A stretch of 41,670 bases of DNA from Nocardia alni (GTDB lineage Bacteria > Actinomycetota > Actinomycetes > Mycobacteriales > Mycobacteriaceae): the NCBI RefSeq assembly GCF_019038435.1, contig NZ_JAGPOX010000083.1, positions 1-41,670 of the forward strand, in the 5' to 3' direction. Shown in pieces: positions 21,509 to 29,167 of the stretch. The notes beneath the pieces were generated by a model, which saw nothing but the letters and a program-made list of their open reading frames with translations, was not told the DNA's origin and ran no database searches. Made by a program: the position numbers and the translations under genes. Position 1 is the first letter of the stretch. Each line of letters starts with the position of its first letter.

Positions 21509-23551
21509 TCAGGTGATCCGTGGCCACGCGGCGCGGCGGAGCAGCCGCAGCCCGTTGAGGCCGACGATGACGGTGGATCCCTCGTGCCCGGCGACACCCA
21601 GCGGCAGCGGAAGTGTGCCGATCAGATCCCAGAGTACCAGGGCCGCAATGAAAGTCGCGGCGATCGCCAGATTCGCGGTGACGACCCGGCGGGCGCGCCG
21701 GGACAGCTCGAGGATCGCCGGTATCGCGGTGAGGTCCTCACGGACGACCACCGCGTCGGCGGTCTGCAGGGTGAGATCGGATCCCGCCGCGCCCATGGCG
21801 ATTCCGGCGTGGGCGGCGGCGAGGGCCGGTGCGTCGTTGATGCCGTCGCCGACCATCGCGACGGCGGCCCCGTCGGCGGCCAGTGCGCGCACGGCGGCCA
21901 CTTTGTCGTGCGGCAGCAGTCCGGCTCGCACGTCGGCGATGCCGACTCGGCGGGCCACGGCCGTGGCGGTCACCGCGTTGTCGCCGGTGAGTAACACCGG
22001 CGCCGATCCGGTCGAATCGGCCAGGGCGGCCACGGCCGTCGCGGCCTCGGGACGCAGCAGATCGGCGATCGCCAGTACCCCTGCCGGTCGGTGATCGCAC
22101 AGCACCACGACCGCGGTCAGACCGCTGTTCTGAACGGCGGCAACCGTGTCGGCGAGATCGCGAGCAAGGGCTCCTGCATCGCCGAAGGTCGGTTCGACCG
22201 GCGTGGCGGGGAATTCTGTTGCGGGGCGGCAGATCACCGACGAGACGCCGAGCACGGCCAGTGGCCGGACGGCCTGGTTCCGCACCGACACCAGGGCCGC
22301 GGGCGAGCCGATCTCGAGGATGTGACCGTCGACCCGGGCTGTGACTCCCCGGCCCGGTTGCGCGGAGAACTCCCGTGCCTCCGGCAGTGCCAGCCCGCGC
22401 TCACGCGCCGCGCGCACGATGGCCGCGCCCAAGGGGTGCTCGCTGGGATGTTCGGCCGCCGCGGCCAGGCGCAGAAGTTCGCTCTCGGTGAGATCAGTGG
22501 TGAGACAGTGGATCTCGCTCACGGCGGGCGTTCCGCGAGTAAGCGTTCCGGTCTTGTCGATCGCTATTTTGCTGATTTCGCCGAGCCGTTCCAGGACCAC
22601 CGCCGATTTCACCAGGACGCCGTGCCGTCCGGCGTTGGCGATCGCGGCCAGCAGCGGAGGCATGGTCGCCAGGACGACCGCGCACGGCGACGCGACGATC
22701 ATGAACGTCATCGCCCGCAACAACGAAATCCGCAGGGATTCACCGAATACCAGTGGCACGACGAACAGCGCCACGGTGGCGACGACCATGCCGACGGAGT
22801 AGCGCTGCTCGATCTTCTCGATGAACAGCTGTGTGCGAGCCTTGGTGCGCCCGGCCTCGGCGACCAGTCCGGCTATGCGGGCCACCACCGAATCCTGCGC
22901 CCGCCGGTCCACCCGGATTCGCAGCGCGCCGGTGCCGTTGAGGGTTCCGGCGAAGACCTCGTCGCCGGTGGATTTGTCCACCGGCAGCGGCTCGCCGGTG
23001 ATGGTGGCCTGATCGACCTCGCTCGCGCCGGACTCGACGACCCCGTCGGCGGCGATCCGCTCGCCCGGGCGCACCAGGATTCGGTCGCCGATCCGCAGCT
23101 CGATCGCCGCCACGGTCCGTTCCTTGTCGAGGGTGATCAGGGTCGCGGTATCGGGGGTCAAGTCCAGCAGCCCGCGCACCGAATCCTCCGTGCGGGCGGT
23201 GGCCAGGGCCTCGAGCGCGCCGGAGGTCGCGAAGATGACGATCAGTAGCGCACCATCGGTGATCTGCCCGATCGCCGCAGCGCCGATCGCCGCGGCGACC
23301 ATCAGCAGATCCACATCGAGTGTCCGCTCGCGCAGGGCGCGTAGTCCGGCCAGGCCCGGTTCCCATCCGCCGCACAGGTAGCACGCCAGATACAGCGCCC
23401 ACCACGACCATCGGGGACCGTCCGCCAGCTGATCGGCCAGCCCGACCAGGAACAGTGCCAATGCCGCGGCGGCCCAGCGCATTTCCGTGAGCGCGAACAG
23501 ACGGGTACGACCGGGTGCGACGGTGCGGACGGTCGCGAGAGACGCGGTCAT
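21509..23551 (-). CDS. P1B-4-type heavy-metal-exporting ATPase (CtpD/CtpJ-like)
   Basis: 680-residue P-type ATPase without N-terminal metal-binding domains. Features: actuator TGEP (185-188), phosphorylation site DKTGT with Asp332, HP motif SEHPLG, and hinge GDGINDAPALAAAH. The transmembrane metal site is SPC (288-290) in place of CPC, and the last helix carries HEGST (656-660). SPC with HEG[GS]T defines the P1B-4 group, which exports Co2+, Ni2+ or Fe2+ (CtpD and CtpJ in mycobacteria). ATG 23551 is supported by GGAGGT; an upstream in-frame extension to 23731 would run through the operator. It is divergent from nmtR, the same pairing as the NmtR-regulated CtpJ locus of M. tuberculosis. Confidence 0.93.
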   Translation of the reverse strand: MTASLATVRTVAPGRTRLFALTEMRWAAAALALFLVGLADQLADGPRWSWWALYLACYLCGGWEPGLAGLRALRERTLDVDLLMVAAAIGAAAIGQITDGALLIVIFATSGALEALATARTEDSVRGLLDLTPDTATLITLDKERTVAAIELRIGDRILVRPGERIAADGVVESGASEVDQATITGEPLPVDKSTGDEVFAGTLNGTGALRIRVDRRAQDSVVARIAGLVAEAGRTKARTQLFIEKIEQRYSVGMVVATVALFVVPLVFGESLRISLLRAMTFMIVASPCAVVLATMPPLLAAIANAGRHGVLVKSAVVLERLGEISKIAIDKTGTLTRGTPAVSEIHCLTTDLTESELLRLAAAAEHPSEHPLGAAIVRAARERGLALPEAREFSAQPGRGVTARVDGHILEIGSPAALVSVRNQAVRPLAVLGVSSVICRPATEFPATPVEPTFGDAGALARDLADTVAAVQNSGLTAVVVLCDHRPAGVLAIADLLRPEAATAVAALADSTGSAPVLLTGDNAVTATAVARRVGIADVRAGLLPHDKVAAVRALAADGAAVAMVGDGINDAPALAAAHAGIAMGAAGSDLTLQTADAVVVREDLTAIPAILELSRRARRVVTANLAIAATFIAALVLWDLIGTLPLPLGVAGHEGSTVIVGLNGLRLLRRAAWPRIT

Positions 23552-23604
23552 GGCGGACCTCCGGTCGAGCGAGACTGATGAGCGACCTGAGAATAACAGA
23601 ACAT

Positions 23605-23645
23605 ATGAAGAGGTGTTCATGTACGGCCACGGGTATATCCCGTGG
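23605..23645. promoter_or_regulatory. Candidate NmtR operator and adjacent inverted repeat
   Basis: ATGAA-N6-TTCAT (23605-23620) lies between the divergent ATPase and nmtR genes and resembles the ATATGAA/TTCATAT-type inverted repeat bound by mycobacterial NmtR. A second, unrelated perfect inverted repeat (CCACGGG-TATAT-CCCGTGG, 23627-23645) follows at once. GATAAA at about 23650 would be the nmtR -10, placing the start site only a few bases before ATG 23666. Confidence 0.65.
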
Positions 23646-23665
23646 GTGGGATAAACTGCACGGTT

Positions 23666-24028
23666 ATGGGACACGGGGTTCAGGGCCGCGATCGGCCCGT
23701 GGCGCGGTTGGACGCCGACTCCGCCGCCCACGTCGCGACCACGTTGCAGGCCCTCGCGACGCCGAGCCGACTGCTCATCCTCACCGAACTCCGCCAGGGC
23801 CCCCGGCAGGTAGGCGCCCTCGCGGAGGCGGTGGGGATGGAACAGTCCGCCGTCTCACATCAGCTGCGGCTGCTGCGCAATCTGGGCCTGGTCAGCGGTG
23901 CCCGCTCGGGGCGCAGCATCGTCTACAGCCTGTACGACAATCACGTCGCGCAGCTACTCGACGAGGCCGTCTATCACAGCGAACACCTGCGCCTGGGGCT
24001 GACCGACCGACCGGATACGGCGGGCTGA
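23666..24028 (+). CDS. nmtR: Ni(II)/Co(II)-sensing ArsR-family repressor NmtR
   Basis: 120-residue ArsR/SmtB winged-helix repressor closely similar throughout to M. tuberculosis NmtR (MGHGV start, LQALATPSRLLILTELR, GMEQSAVSHQLRLLRNLGLV, GRSIVYSLYDNHVAQLLDEA). All six ligand positions of NmtR are kept at identical numbering: Gly2 and His3 at the N-terminus, Asp91 and His93 in helix 5, His104 and His107. Because the free N-terminal Gly-His is part of the metal site, ATG 23666 must be the start, even though no Shine-Dalgarno is present; the transcript is probably leaderless or nearly so. Metal binding releases DNA and derepresses the divergent exporter. Confidence 0.93.
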   Translation: MGHGVQGRDRPVARLDADSAAHVATTLQALATPSRLLILTELRQGPRQVGALAEAVGMEQSAVSHQLRLLRNLGLVSGARSGRSIVYSLYDNHVAQLLDEAVYHSEHLRLGLTDRPDTAG

Positions 24029-24049
24029 GCCGAGGCGACTACGCGTGGA

Positions 24050-24580
24050 TCAGTTCGACCCGGTGTTCGATGACCCCAACCCGGCGTTCGGCGCGGAGAC
24101 CACGCTGAAGTTGTCGCACCAGCCGCCACGGCCGGAGGCCTGGCAGGCGATGTACACCGTGGGGCCCAGGGCGATGAAGGTGCTGGTGACGGTCGTCGGC
24201 GCGTTGACCGTCCGGGCGACGTACTGGACGCCGCTGTGTGAGTCCAGGGCCAGAGCGATGACCGATCCACCGGCGTTGGGCCCGGCCTGGACGGAGAAGG
24301 TGTAACTCGCGCCCTGGTTCACCGGGACGTCCTGGCCGACGTACCCGTTGTCGTAGAGGTTCGCGCCGTGGCCGCCGATTCCGGCGTGGAATACGTGGGT
24401 GCCCCAGCCGCTCATACCGTGGTGGAAGTCGGCGTTCGCGACCAGATTCGCGGCGTCGGCCGGTCGGCCGTCCAGGGGGAACGGGGTGGCGTGCGCTAGG
24501 GCGGGCATGGTTACGTAACCGGCTGCCGCCAGGGTGACCGCGACGAGAGCAGCATGGCCGGATCGCAGTGGTGTGGTCAT
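24050..24580 (-). CDS. Secreted jelly-roll (carbohydrate-binding-module-like) protein
   Basis: 176-residue exported protein. A Sec signal peptide is clear: basic n-region, AALVAVTLAAAGYVTMPALA and an AHA-T cleavage site around residue 30. The mature part begins NLVANADFHHGMSGWGTHV, resembling the opening strand of CBM4/9/22-like jelly-roll domains (NLxxNGxFExGLxGW), and ends with one pair of Cys (ACQ, WCDN) that could form a disulfide. No catalytic domain is attached. ATG 24580 is chosen because AAGGAGAGG precedes it and the signal peptide starts there; the ORF extends to 24616 without a ribosome binding site. A glycan-binding or cell-surface role is possible; it faces nmtR convergently and shows no link to it. 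Confidence 0.7.
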   Translation of the reverse strand: MTTPLRSGHAALVAVTLAAAGYVTMPALAHATPFPLDGRPADAANLVANADFHHGMSGWGTHVFHAGIGGHGANLYDNGYVGQDVPVNQGASYTFSVQAGPNAGGSVIALALDSHSGVQYVARTVNAPTTVTSTFIALGPTVYIACQASGRGGWCDNFSVVSAPNAGLGSSNTGSN

Positions 24581-24784
24581 CGAACCTCTCCTTGGTATCG
24601 CCCGCCTGGTCAACATCTAGTTACCCTCTGCGAATCACGCCTCCGAAGGCTGTGTCAACCCGGCTGTATTTTATGCCGATTAGCGGAATTCTGTCGGAAC
24701 TCGACACCTGTCCGTGATCACGCGTTGCCGTCGCGTGACGTGTCTAGTAATCCAACAGCAAATTCTCCGCGATACTGTGCGGAT

Positions 24785-25651
24785 ATGGACTTGGCGCTCG
24801 AATGGGATCGGCATCCGGGAACCGGTCTGCGCCTGGCCAACGAATTGGCGGGTGCGGCCGGTCTGGCCACCCATGAGACCGACGTCCTCGATCTGCGGGT
24901 GTGCCGGGCCTCCGGCCTCCGGCTCGGCATCCTGGCCGCCCGGAAGGACGGCGAGCTGGTCGGCTGGACCACGCTCAGCGGTGGTACCGGCACGCGGGTG
25001 GTGGCCGATCCGGTCTTCGCCTCGCGGTATCTGCGGCAGATTCAGTGGGGACACTACGATTTCGAGCCCGCGACCGACACGGAGGAACGTATCGTGCTGG
25101 CGTTGCTGGCGGGCGCGGCCGAACAGGCGCGGGCGCTGGGCTATCGGGTGCTGCAATGGCCCGGCACCGACATCGGCCCCGAGGGCCGCGCGGCCGCGGC
25201 GCTGGGCGCGGTCACGATCGGTGAGTACGCCCGGGTGTGGACCGCCGAACCCCGCACCTGGCAGGCGCCGGTCGCGCTGGATTTCGCCGATCCGGTCGAC
25301 TGCGTGCTGCACGCCCTGGCGGAGTCCGCCGAACCGCCGGGGCAAGTGCTCGTGGAGGCTCTGTTCGCGCCGGGGGAGATGGATCCGATCGCCAGCGTGG
25401 CCACCTCGGTCACCGGCAGCGAGGCGTATATCAATGCGGGCGAGGGGTTTTCGTATCAGGACGTCGGTTCCGAGGGGCTCGCCGCGCTGATCGGCGCGGT
25501 GATCGCCGAACTGCGCGATCAGGTGCCGCAGGCGCTGGTACTGCGGGTCTTCGAATGCGACGAACCGCGCGTCCGCGCGGCGCTGGCCACCGCGGGGCTG
25601 GATGTGACGGCGCGGTGCCGGGACTACGAACTCGTGCTGGACCGTGTGTGA
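24785..25651 (+). CDS. Unrecognised protein, possibly degenerate tandem GNAT fold
   Basis: 288-residue soluble protein I cannot assign firmly. It reads as two alpha/beta halves: LRVCRASGLRLGILAARKDGELVGWTTL...TEERIVLALLAGAAEQARALGYRVLQW, then VTIGEYARVWTAEP, and AYINAGEGFSYQDVGSEGLAALIGAVIAELRDQVPQALVLRVFECDEPRVRAALATAGLDV. This alternation and the final strand recall tandem acetyltransferase (GNAT) folds, but the acetyl-CoA loop (Q/R-x-x-G-x-G/A) is not evident. ATG 24785 has no good ribosome binding site; GATACT a few bases upstream could be a -10 for a near-leaderless message. It overlaps the convergent TetR gene by 28 bases at the 3' end. Confidence 0.6.
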   Translation: MDLALEWDRHPGTGLRLANELAGAAGLATHETDVLDLRVCRASGLRLGILAARKDGELVGWTTLSGGTGTRVVADPVFASRYLRQIQWGHYDFEPATDTEERIVLALLAGAAEQARALGYRVLQWPGTDIGPEGRAAAALGAVTIGEYARVWTAEPRTWQAPVALDFADPVDCVLHALAESAEPPGQVLVEALFAPGEMDPIASVATSVTGSEAYINAGEGFSYQDVGSEGLAALIGAVIAELRDQVPQALVLRVFECDEPRVRAALATAGLDVTARCRDYELVLDRV

Positions 25652-26187
25652 GGGCTGCGCAGACCCGCGAAAGCCACCTCGAGCAGGCGCTGCGCGGCCT
25701 CGGGCGCGGTTTCGCAGGCGACGCCGATGCCGTGGCCGAGGCGGATCAGATCGCGGGCCTCGATGTCCGGACGAACGAGACCGGCGTCCTGGGCCGGTTT
25801 CAGAACGGCGGCCGCCGCGTCGGTGGCCATGAGGGAACACGCCTGGTAGGCGTCGGAGTCGTGGTCGAGCGCGCCCTTGAGCGTGACCGCGAGCCCGCGA
25901 TTGGCCATGACGAATTCGACCTGCGAGCGCATCCACAGCTGTAAGGCGTCCAGGGCGGAGCGTGTCCCGGACAGTTCGACGGCGCGGGCGCGCAGGTCCT
26001 CGACGCTGGAGCGGTACACGGCCGCGATGAGCGATTCGCGATGCGGGAAGTGCCGGTACAGCGTGCCGGGGCCGACGCCGGCACGCCGGGCGATGTCGTC
26101 CAGCGGCGCCTCCGGGCCCTGCTCGGCGAACACCTCGGCCGCGCATTCGAGAATGCGCTGGTAGTTGCGCCGTGCGTCGGCGCGCAT
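25624..26187 (-). CDS. TetR/AcrR-family transcriptional regulator
   Basis: 187-residue TetR regulator with HTH RRNYQRILECAAEVFAEQG, APLDDIARRAGVGPGTLYRHFPHRESLIAAVY (about residues 6-53) and a helical C-terminal domain. Start is uncertain: ATG 26187 gives the usual short N-terminus but has no ribosome binding site; TTG 26208 lies four bases after GGAGG and GTG 26196 further on. Upstream, TATTAT (minus strand, 26257-26252) is a good -10 flanked by two GGAG-CTCC palindromes, suggesting autoregulation. It is divergent from the SAM-riboswitch operon. It resembles the TetR at 19278. Any link to the transport genes is unproven. Confidence 0.85.
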   Translation of the reverse strand: MRADARRNYQRILECAAEVFAEQGPEAPLDDIARRAGVGPGTLYRHFPHRESLIAAVYRSSVEDLRARAVELSGTRSALDALQLWMRSQVEFVMANRGLAVTLKGALDHDSDAYQACSLMATDAAAAVLKPAQDAGLVRPDIEARDLIRLGHGIGVACETAPEAAQRLLEVAFAGLRSPHTRSSTSS

Positions 26188-26236
26188 GGGCCGCACCGTT
26201 GCGTCCAAGGACCCTCCAGTGAAAGCGATGATAAAC

Positions 26237-26269
26237 GGAGTTCTCCTCCACATAATAGCGCGGAGCTCC
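26237..26269 (-). promoter_or_regulatory. TetR promoter with flanking palindromes
   Basis: On the minus strand, TATTAT (26257-26252) looks like a -10 box. It is flanked by GGAGCTCC (26262-26269) upstream and GGAGAACTCC (26246-26237) downstream, centres 24 bp apart. The cores resemble the GGGGAACTCCCC elements at the other TetR gene, so autorepression is likely. Confidence 0.45.
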
Positions 26270-26404
26270 CAGCGCGCGGCGTTTCCGGGCGTACTCACCG
26301 GTCATTCCAAGGAATCGGACAGTATGCGCCGCGCGCGGCGGCAAGGATTCGATTCATCGGGATCGAGAACGCAGACGCCACAGCGTGATCCGCATAGCGT
26401 CGAT

Positions 26405-26533
26405 GCCGACCATCCAGAGCGACCGAGAGACCTGGCTCGTCGACGTTGCAGCAACCCCCGGCGCACGGGCCCGGGTGCTCTCGCGGGTCCGGCCGATTCG
26501 CGAGAGGGTGCTACCGCCAGGATCGATGGAGGA
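26405..26533 (+). ncRNA. S-box (SAM-I) riboswitch
   Basis: The leader of the binding-protein operon aligns with the S-box core. CAGAG (26415-26419) follows P1; P2 pairs GCGAC (26419-26423) with GTTGC (26445-26449) and encloses GAGAGACCTGG...CGTCGAC, the kink-turn region; AGCAACC (26450-26456) and GGTGCTACC (26507-26515) are the two SAM-contacting stretches. The P3 arm is enlarged, with a perfect CTCTCGCG/CGCGAGAG stem (26478-26506). P1 can form from CCATC (26410-26414) and GATGG (26525-26529), the latter overlapping the ribosome binding site GGAGGA (26528-26533). SAM binding should therefore mask the site and shut off translation. P4 seems absent or very short. Confidence 0.82.
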
Positions 26534-26536
26534 TTC

Positions 26537-27529
26537 ATGAGACCCCTGGCACATTCGCGCACCCGGCGGCGGGTGGTGGCGCTGAGCGCCGTGCTCGCCC
26601 TGGTGGCCCTGCTCGTCGGTGCGTGCGGGGCCGGGTCCGACCCCGACAACGAGGTGCACTCGGTGAACGGGCAGACCTACGACCTCTCACCGCAGCAGGC
26701 GGGCCGGTTGCACACGCAGCGGGTGGACGCCATCGCGGCGCAGGTGCCCGCGGCCATCCGTGCTCGCGGCACACTCATCGTCACCGGATCGGCCGATGGC
26801 GGCGCCCCGCTGCGGTTCTACGCCACCGACGACCGCACCGTCATCGGCTCGGATGTCGACTTCGCCTCGCTGATCGCGGACGTCCTCGGACTGAAGCTCG
26901 ACGTGCGGAACGCGGATTGGGCGCAGAACTTCGTCGCGATCGATGACGGAACGGTGGACGCGTTCGTCTCCAACGTCACCGTGACCGAGGAGCGCAAGGA
27001 GAAGTACGACTTCGCCACCTATCGCCTGGACAATGTCGCCCTCGAGGTGCCCAAGGACTCCACCTGGACCTACACCGATCGGAAATCCTTGGCGGGCAAG
27101 CGAATCGGTGTCGGAAGCGGCACCAATCAGGAACAGCTGCTGGTGCAGTGGGATCAGCAGAACCGGGCACAGGGGCTGGCTCCGATCAATATCGCCTATT
27201 ACCAGCACACCGCCGACTACTACCTGGCGCTGGCCTCGCATCGCCTGGACGGATTCCTCGGCCCCAACCCGGCCGCCGCCTATCACGTCGCCACCGCGAA
27301 CCAGACGAAGATCGTCGCGAGGTTTTCCGGCGCGGGCGACGCTTTGCAGGCCGAGATCGCGGTGCTCACCAAGAAGGACAACGGTCTGATCGGCCCGATC
27401 CACGAGGCGCTGCAGTACGCCATCGACCACGGTCAGTACCGAAAGGTGCTGGACCGGTGGGGCTTGGACAGTGAGGCCGTCCAGCAGTCCCGCATCAACC
27501 CGCCCGGGCTACCGAAGAAGGCGCCGTGA
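26537..27529 (+). CDS. ABC transporter substrate-binding lipoprotein, family 3 (amino-acid type)
   Basis: 330-residue exported lipoprotein: signal RRRVVALSAVLALVALLVGAC with lipobox LVGAC, then an SBP_bac_3 domain. Recognisable parts are RARGTLIVTGSADGGAPLRFY, IGSDVDFASLIADVLGLKLDV, WAQNFVAIDDGTVDAFVSNVTVTEERKEKYDF (the family 3 signature region) and KSLAGKRIGVGSGTNQEQLLV. Such proteins bind polar amino acids or similar small zwitterions. ATG 26537 is set by GGAGGA at 26528-26533. It lies directly behind a SAM riboswitch, so the ligand is probably a sulfur compound such as methionine, cystine or a derivative. No permease or ATPase follows; it overlaps the next lipoprotein gene by GTGA. Confidence 0.88.
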   Translation: MRPLAHSRTRRRVVALSAVLALVALLVGACGAGSDPDNEVHSVNGQTYDLSPQQAGRLHTQRVDAIAAQVPAAIRARGTLIVTGSADGGAPLRFYATDDRTVIGSDVDFASLIADVLGLKLDVRNADWAQNFVAIDDGTVDAFVSNVTVTEERKEKYDFATYRLDNVALEVPKDSTWTYTDRKSLAGKRIGVGSGTNQEQLLVQWDQQNRAQGLAPINIAYYQHTADYYLALASHRLDGFLGPNPAAAYHVATANQTKIVARFSGAGDALQAEIAVLTKKDNGLIGPIHEALQYAIDHGQYRKVLDRWGLDSEAVQQSRINPPGLPKKAP

Positions 27530-29154
27530 AGATCGGAATCTCGCTGACGACTCGCGTGGTCGCCTTATCGGCCGCTTTCGCAACGGTATTCGCGGCATCG
27601 GCCTGTGGCGGCGGTCCCGGCGCCGATACCCCGACCGGTCCGCCGCGGCCCGGCGGCACTCTGCGCTACGGCCTGTCGCTGGCGCCGACCTGCTCGGACC
27701 CCGCGCAGTCCGCGACCAACCAAACCCTCTACGTCACACGGCAGATCGTGGATTCGCTCACCGATCAGAACCCGGCGACCGGCGCGATCGTGCCCTGGCT
27801 GGCGCAGAGCTGGGAGGTGAGCCCCGACGCGACGACGTTCACCTTCCATCTGCGCCCGGGCGTCACCTTCAGCGACGGCACCCCGCTGACCGCGACCTCC
27901 GTGCAGCACAACTTCGACGCCATCGTGCACACCCTCACCGGGGCCAAGGCGCCGCTGGCGGCCAGCTATCTGGCCGGGTACACCGGCACCGCGGTGCCGG
28001 ACCCACTGACCGCGCGGGTGAGTTTCGACCACCCGGACGCGCAGTTCCTGCAGGCGGTCTCGACCCCGCAACTGGGCATCCTGGCCGATGCCACGACCGC
28101 GAAGCCGGCCGATCAACGCTGCGGCGGAGACGATATCGGCAGCGGGCCGTTCACCTATGCCGCCTGGCGGCAGGGCGCGTCGGCATCCCTGGTCAAACGC
28201 GCCGGATATACCTGGGGCTCCGCGATATTCGCGCATCCGGGCGAGGCGTATCTGGACCGGATCGACTTCACGGTGATCCCCGAGTCCGGCGTGCGGACCG
28301 GCAGCCTGTCCTCGGGGCAGCTCGATGCGATCAGCGATGCGCTGCCGCAGGACGTGCCGCAGATCCAGGCGTCCGGGGGCCGGGTGCAGTTCACCTCGAA
28401 TCCCGGTGTGCCGTTCGGTATTCAGCCCAACCTGACCCGGGGTCCGCTGCGCGATCCCGCGGTGCGCGCGGCGCTGCTGCCCGCGATCAATCGCAAGGAG
28501 CTGGTCGATACCGTCCTGGGGCCGCAGTTCCGGCCCGCCGAGAGCCCGCTGGCCTCGAAAACTCCCGGCTACCTGGATCAGTCGAGCCGGCTGGCCTATG
28601 CCCCCGGGACCGCGCGGCAGCTGCTGGACCGGGCGGGCTGGGCCCCCGGCTCCGACGGGATCCGGGCGAAGGACGGCGCACGCCTGTCGTTCGGGGTGCT
28701 GTTCAGCCAGAACTTCGCTGGAAATCAGGCGATCCTGGAACTGATCCAACAGCAACTGCGCGCGGTCGGCGTGGACATCCGCCTGGAACCGGTCACCGAC
28801 GCGGAATACACCGTGCGGCAGAACAATCGCGACTTCGACACGTGCTATTACAACAGCAGTCGCGCCGACGGTGACATCCTGCGCACCACCTTCGGGCTGG
28901 ACGGCCAGAATCTCAATGTGCGCGGCCCCATCCCGGACCTGGATCAGGCGCTGACCGCCGAGTTGCAGACCACCGACCAGGCGGTGCGCGCCCGATTGAT
29001 CGGCCGGGCACAGCAATTGATCCTCGACAACGGCCTGTGGATACCCACCATCGAACTGTCCCAGGCGATCGGTGTATCGAATACGTTGTCGGACTTGAAG
29101 TTCGAAGCCTCTGCGCGGTTGCAGTTCCACGACACCTGGCTGCACAGAGGCTGA
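27526..29154 (+). CDS. ABC transporter substrate-binding lipoprotein, family 5 (OppA/DppA type)
   Basis: 542-residue exported lipoprotein: signal VVALSAAFATVFAASAC with lipobox Cys, then SBP_bac_5 domain (LYVTRQIVDSLTDQNPATGAIVPWLAQSWEVS...TFTFHLRPGVTFSDG; C-terminal ANNR-type lobe FDTCYYNSSRADGDIL). It is a clear paralogue of the lipoprotein at 4846. GTG 27526 overlaps the previous stop, so it is co-translated with the family 3 lipoprotein and comes under the same SAM riboswitch. Two binding proteins of different families in one operon with no permease is unusual; the DppBC/double-ATPase set at 6534-10037 is a possible partner for this one (inference). Confidence 0.9.
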   Translation: MKIGISLTTRVVALSAAFATVFAASACGGGPGADTPTGPPRPGGTLRYGLSLAPTCSDPAQSATNQTLYVTRQIVDSLTDQNPATGAIVPWLAQSWEVSPDATTFTFHLRPGVTFSDGTPLTATSVQHNFDAIVHTLTGAKAPLAASYLAGYTGTAVPDPLTARVSFDHPDAQFLQAVSTPQLGILADATTAKPADQRCGGDDIGSGPFTYAAWRQGASASLVKRAGYTWGSAIFAHPGEAYLDRIDFTVIPESGVRTGSLSSGQLDAISDALPQDVPQIQASGGRVQFTSNPGVPFGIQPNLTRGPLRDPAVRAALLPAINRKELVDTVLGPQFRPAESPLASKTPGYLDQSSRLAYAPGTARQLLDRAGWAPGSDGIRAKDGARLSFGVLFSQNFAGNQAILELIQQQLRAVGVDIRLEPVTDAEYTVRQNNRDFDTCYYNSSRADGDILRTTFGLDGQNLNVRGPIPDLDQALTAELQTTDQAVRARLIGRAQQLILDNGLWIPTIELSQAIGVSNTLSDLKFEASARLQFHDTWLHRG

Positions 29155-29167
29155 CGGCTCTACCGTC
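29153..29167. terminator. Small hairpin between convergent genes
   Basis: GACGG-CTCTA-CCGTC forms a 5-bp stem over the stop codon of the lipoprotein gene and the last codons of the convergent membrane-protein gene. It may act on both strands, though it is short and lacks a T-run. Confidence 0.35.

Noticed and set aside
23552..23731. 60-residue extension of the P-type ATPase
   Set aside because: It would cross the NmtR operator and overlap the divergent nmtR gene; ATG 23551 has GGAGGT upstream.
26405..26533. SAM-IV rather than SAM-I riboswitch
   Set aside because: The P2 arm holds a GAGAGACC...GTCGAC kink-turn-like region typical of S-box RNAs and lacking in SAM-IV, and the 3' pseudoknot domain of SAM-IV is not seen; a covariance search would settle this.
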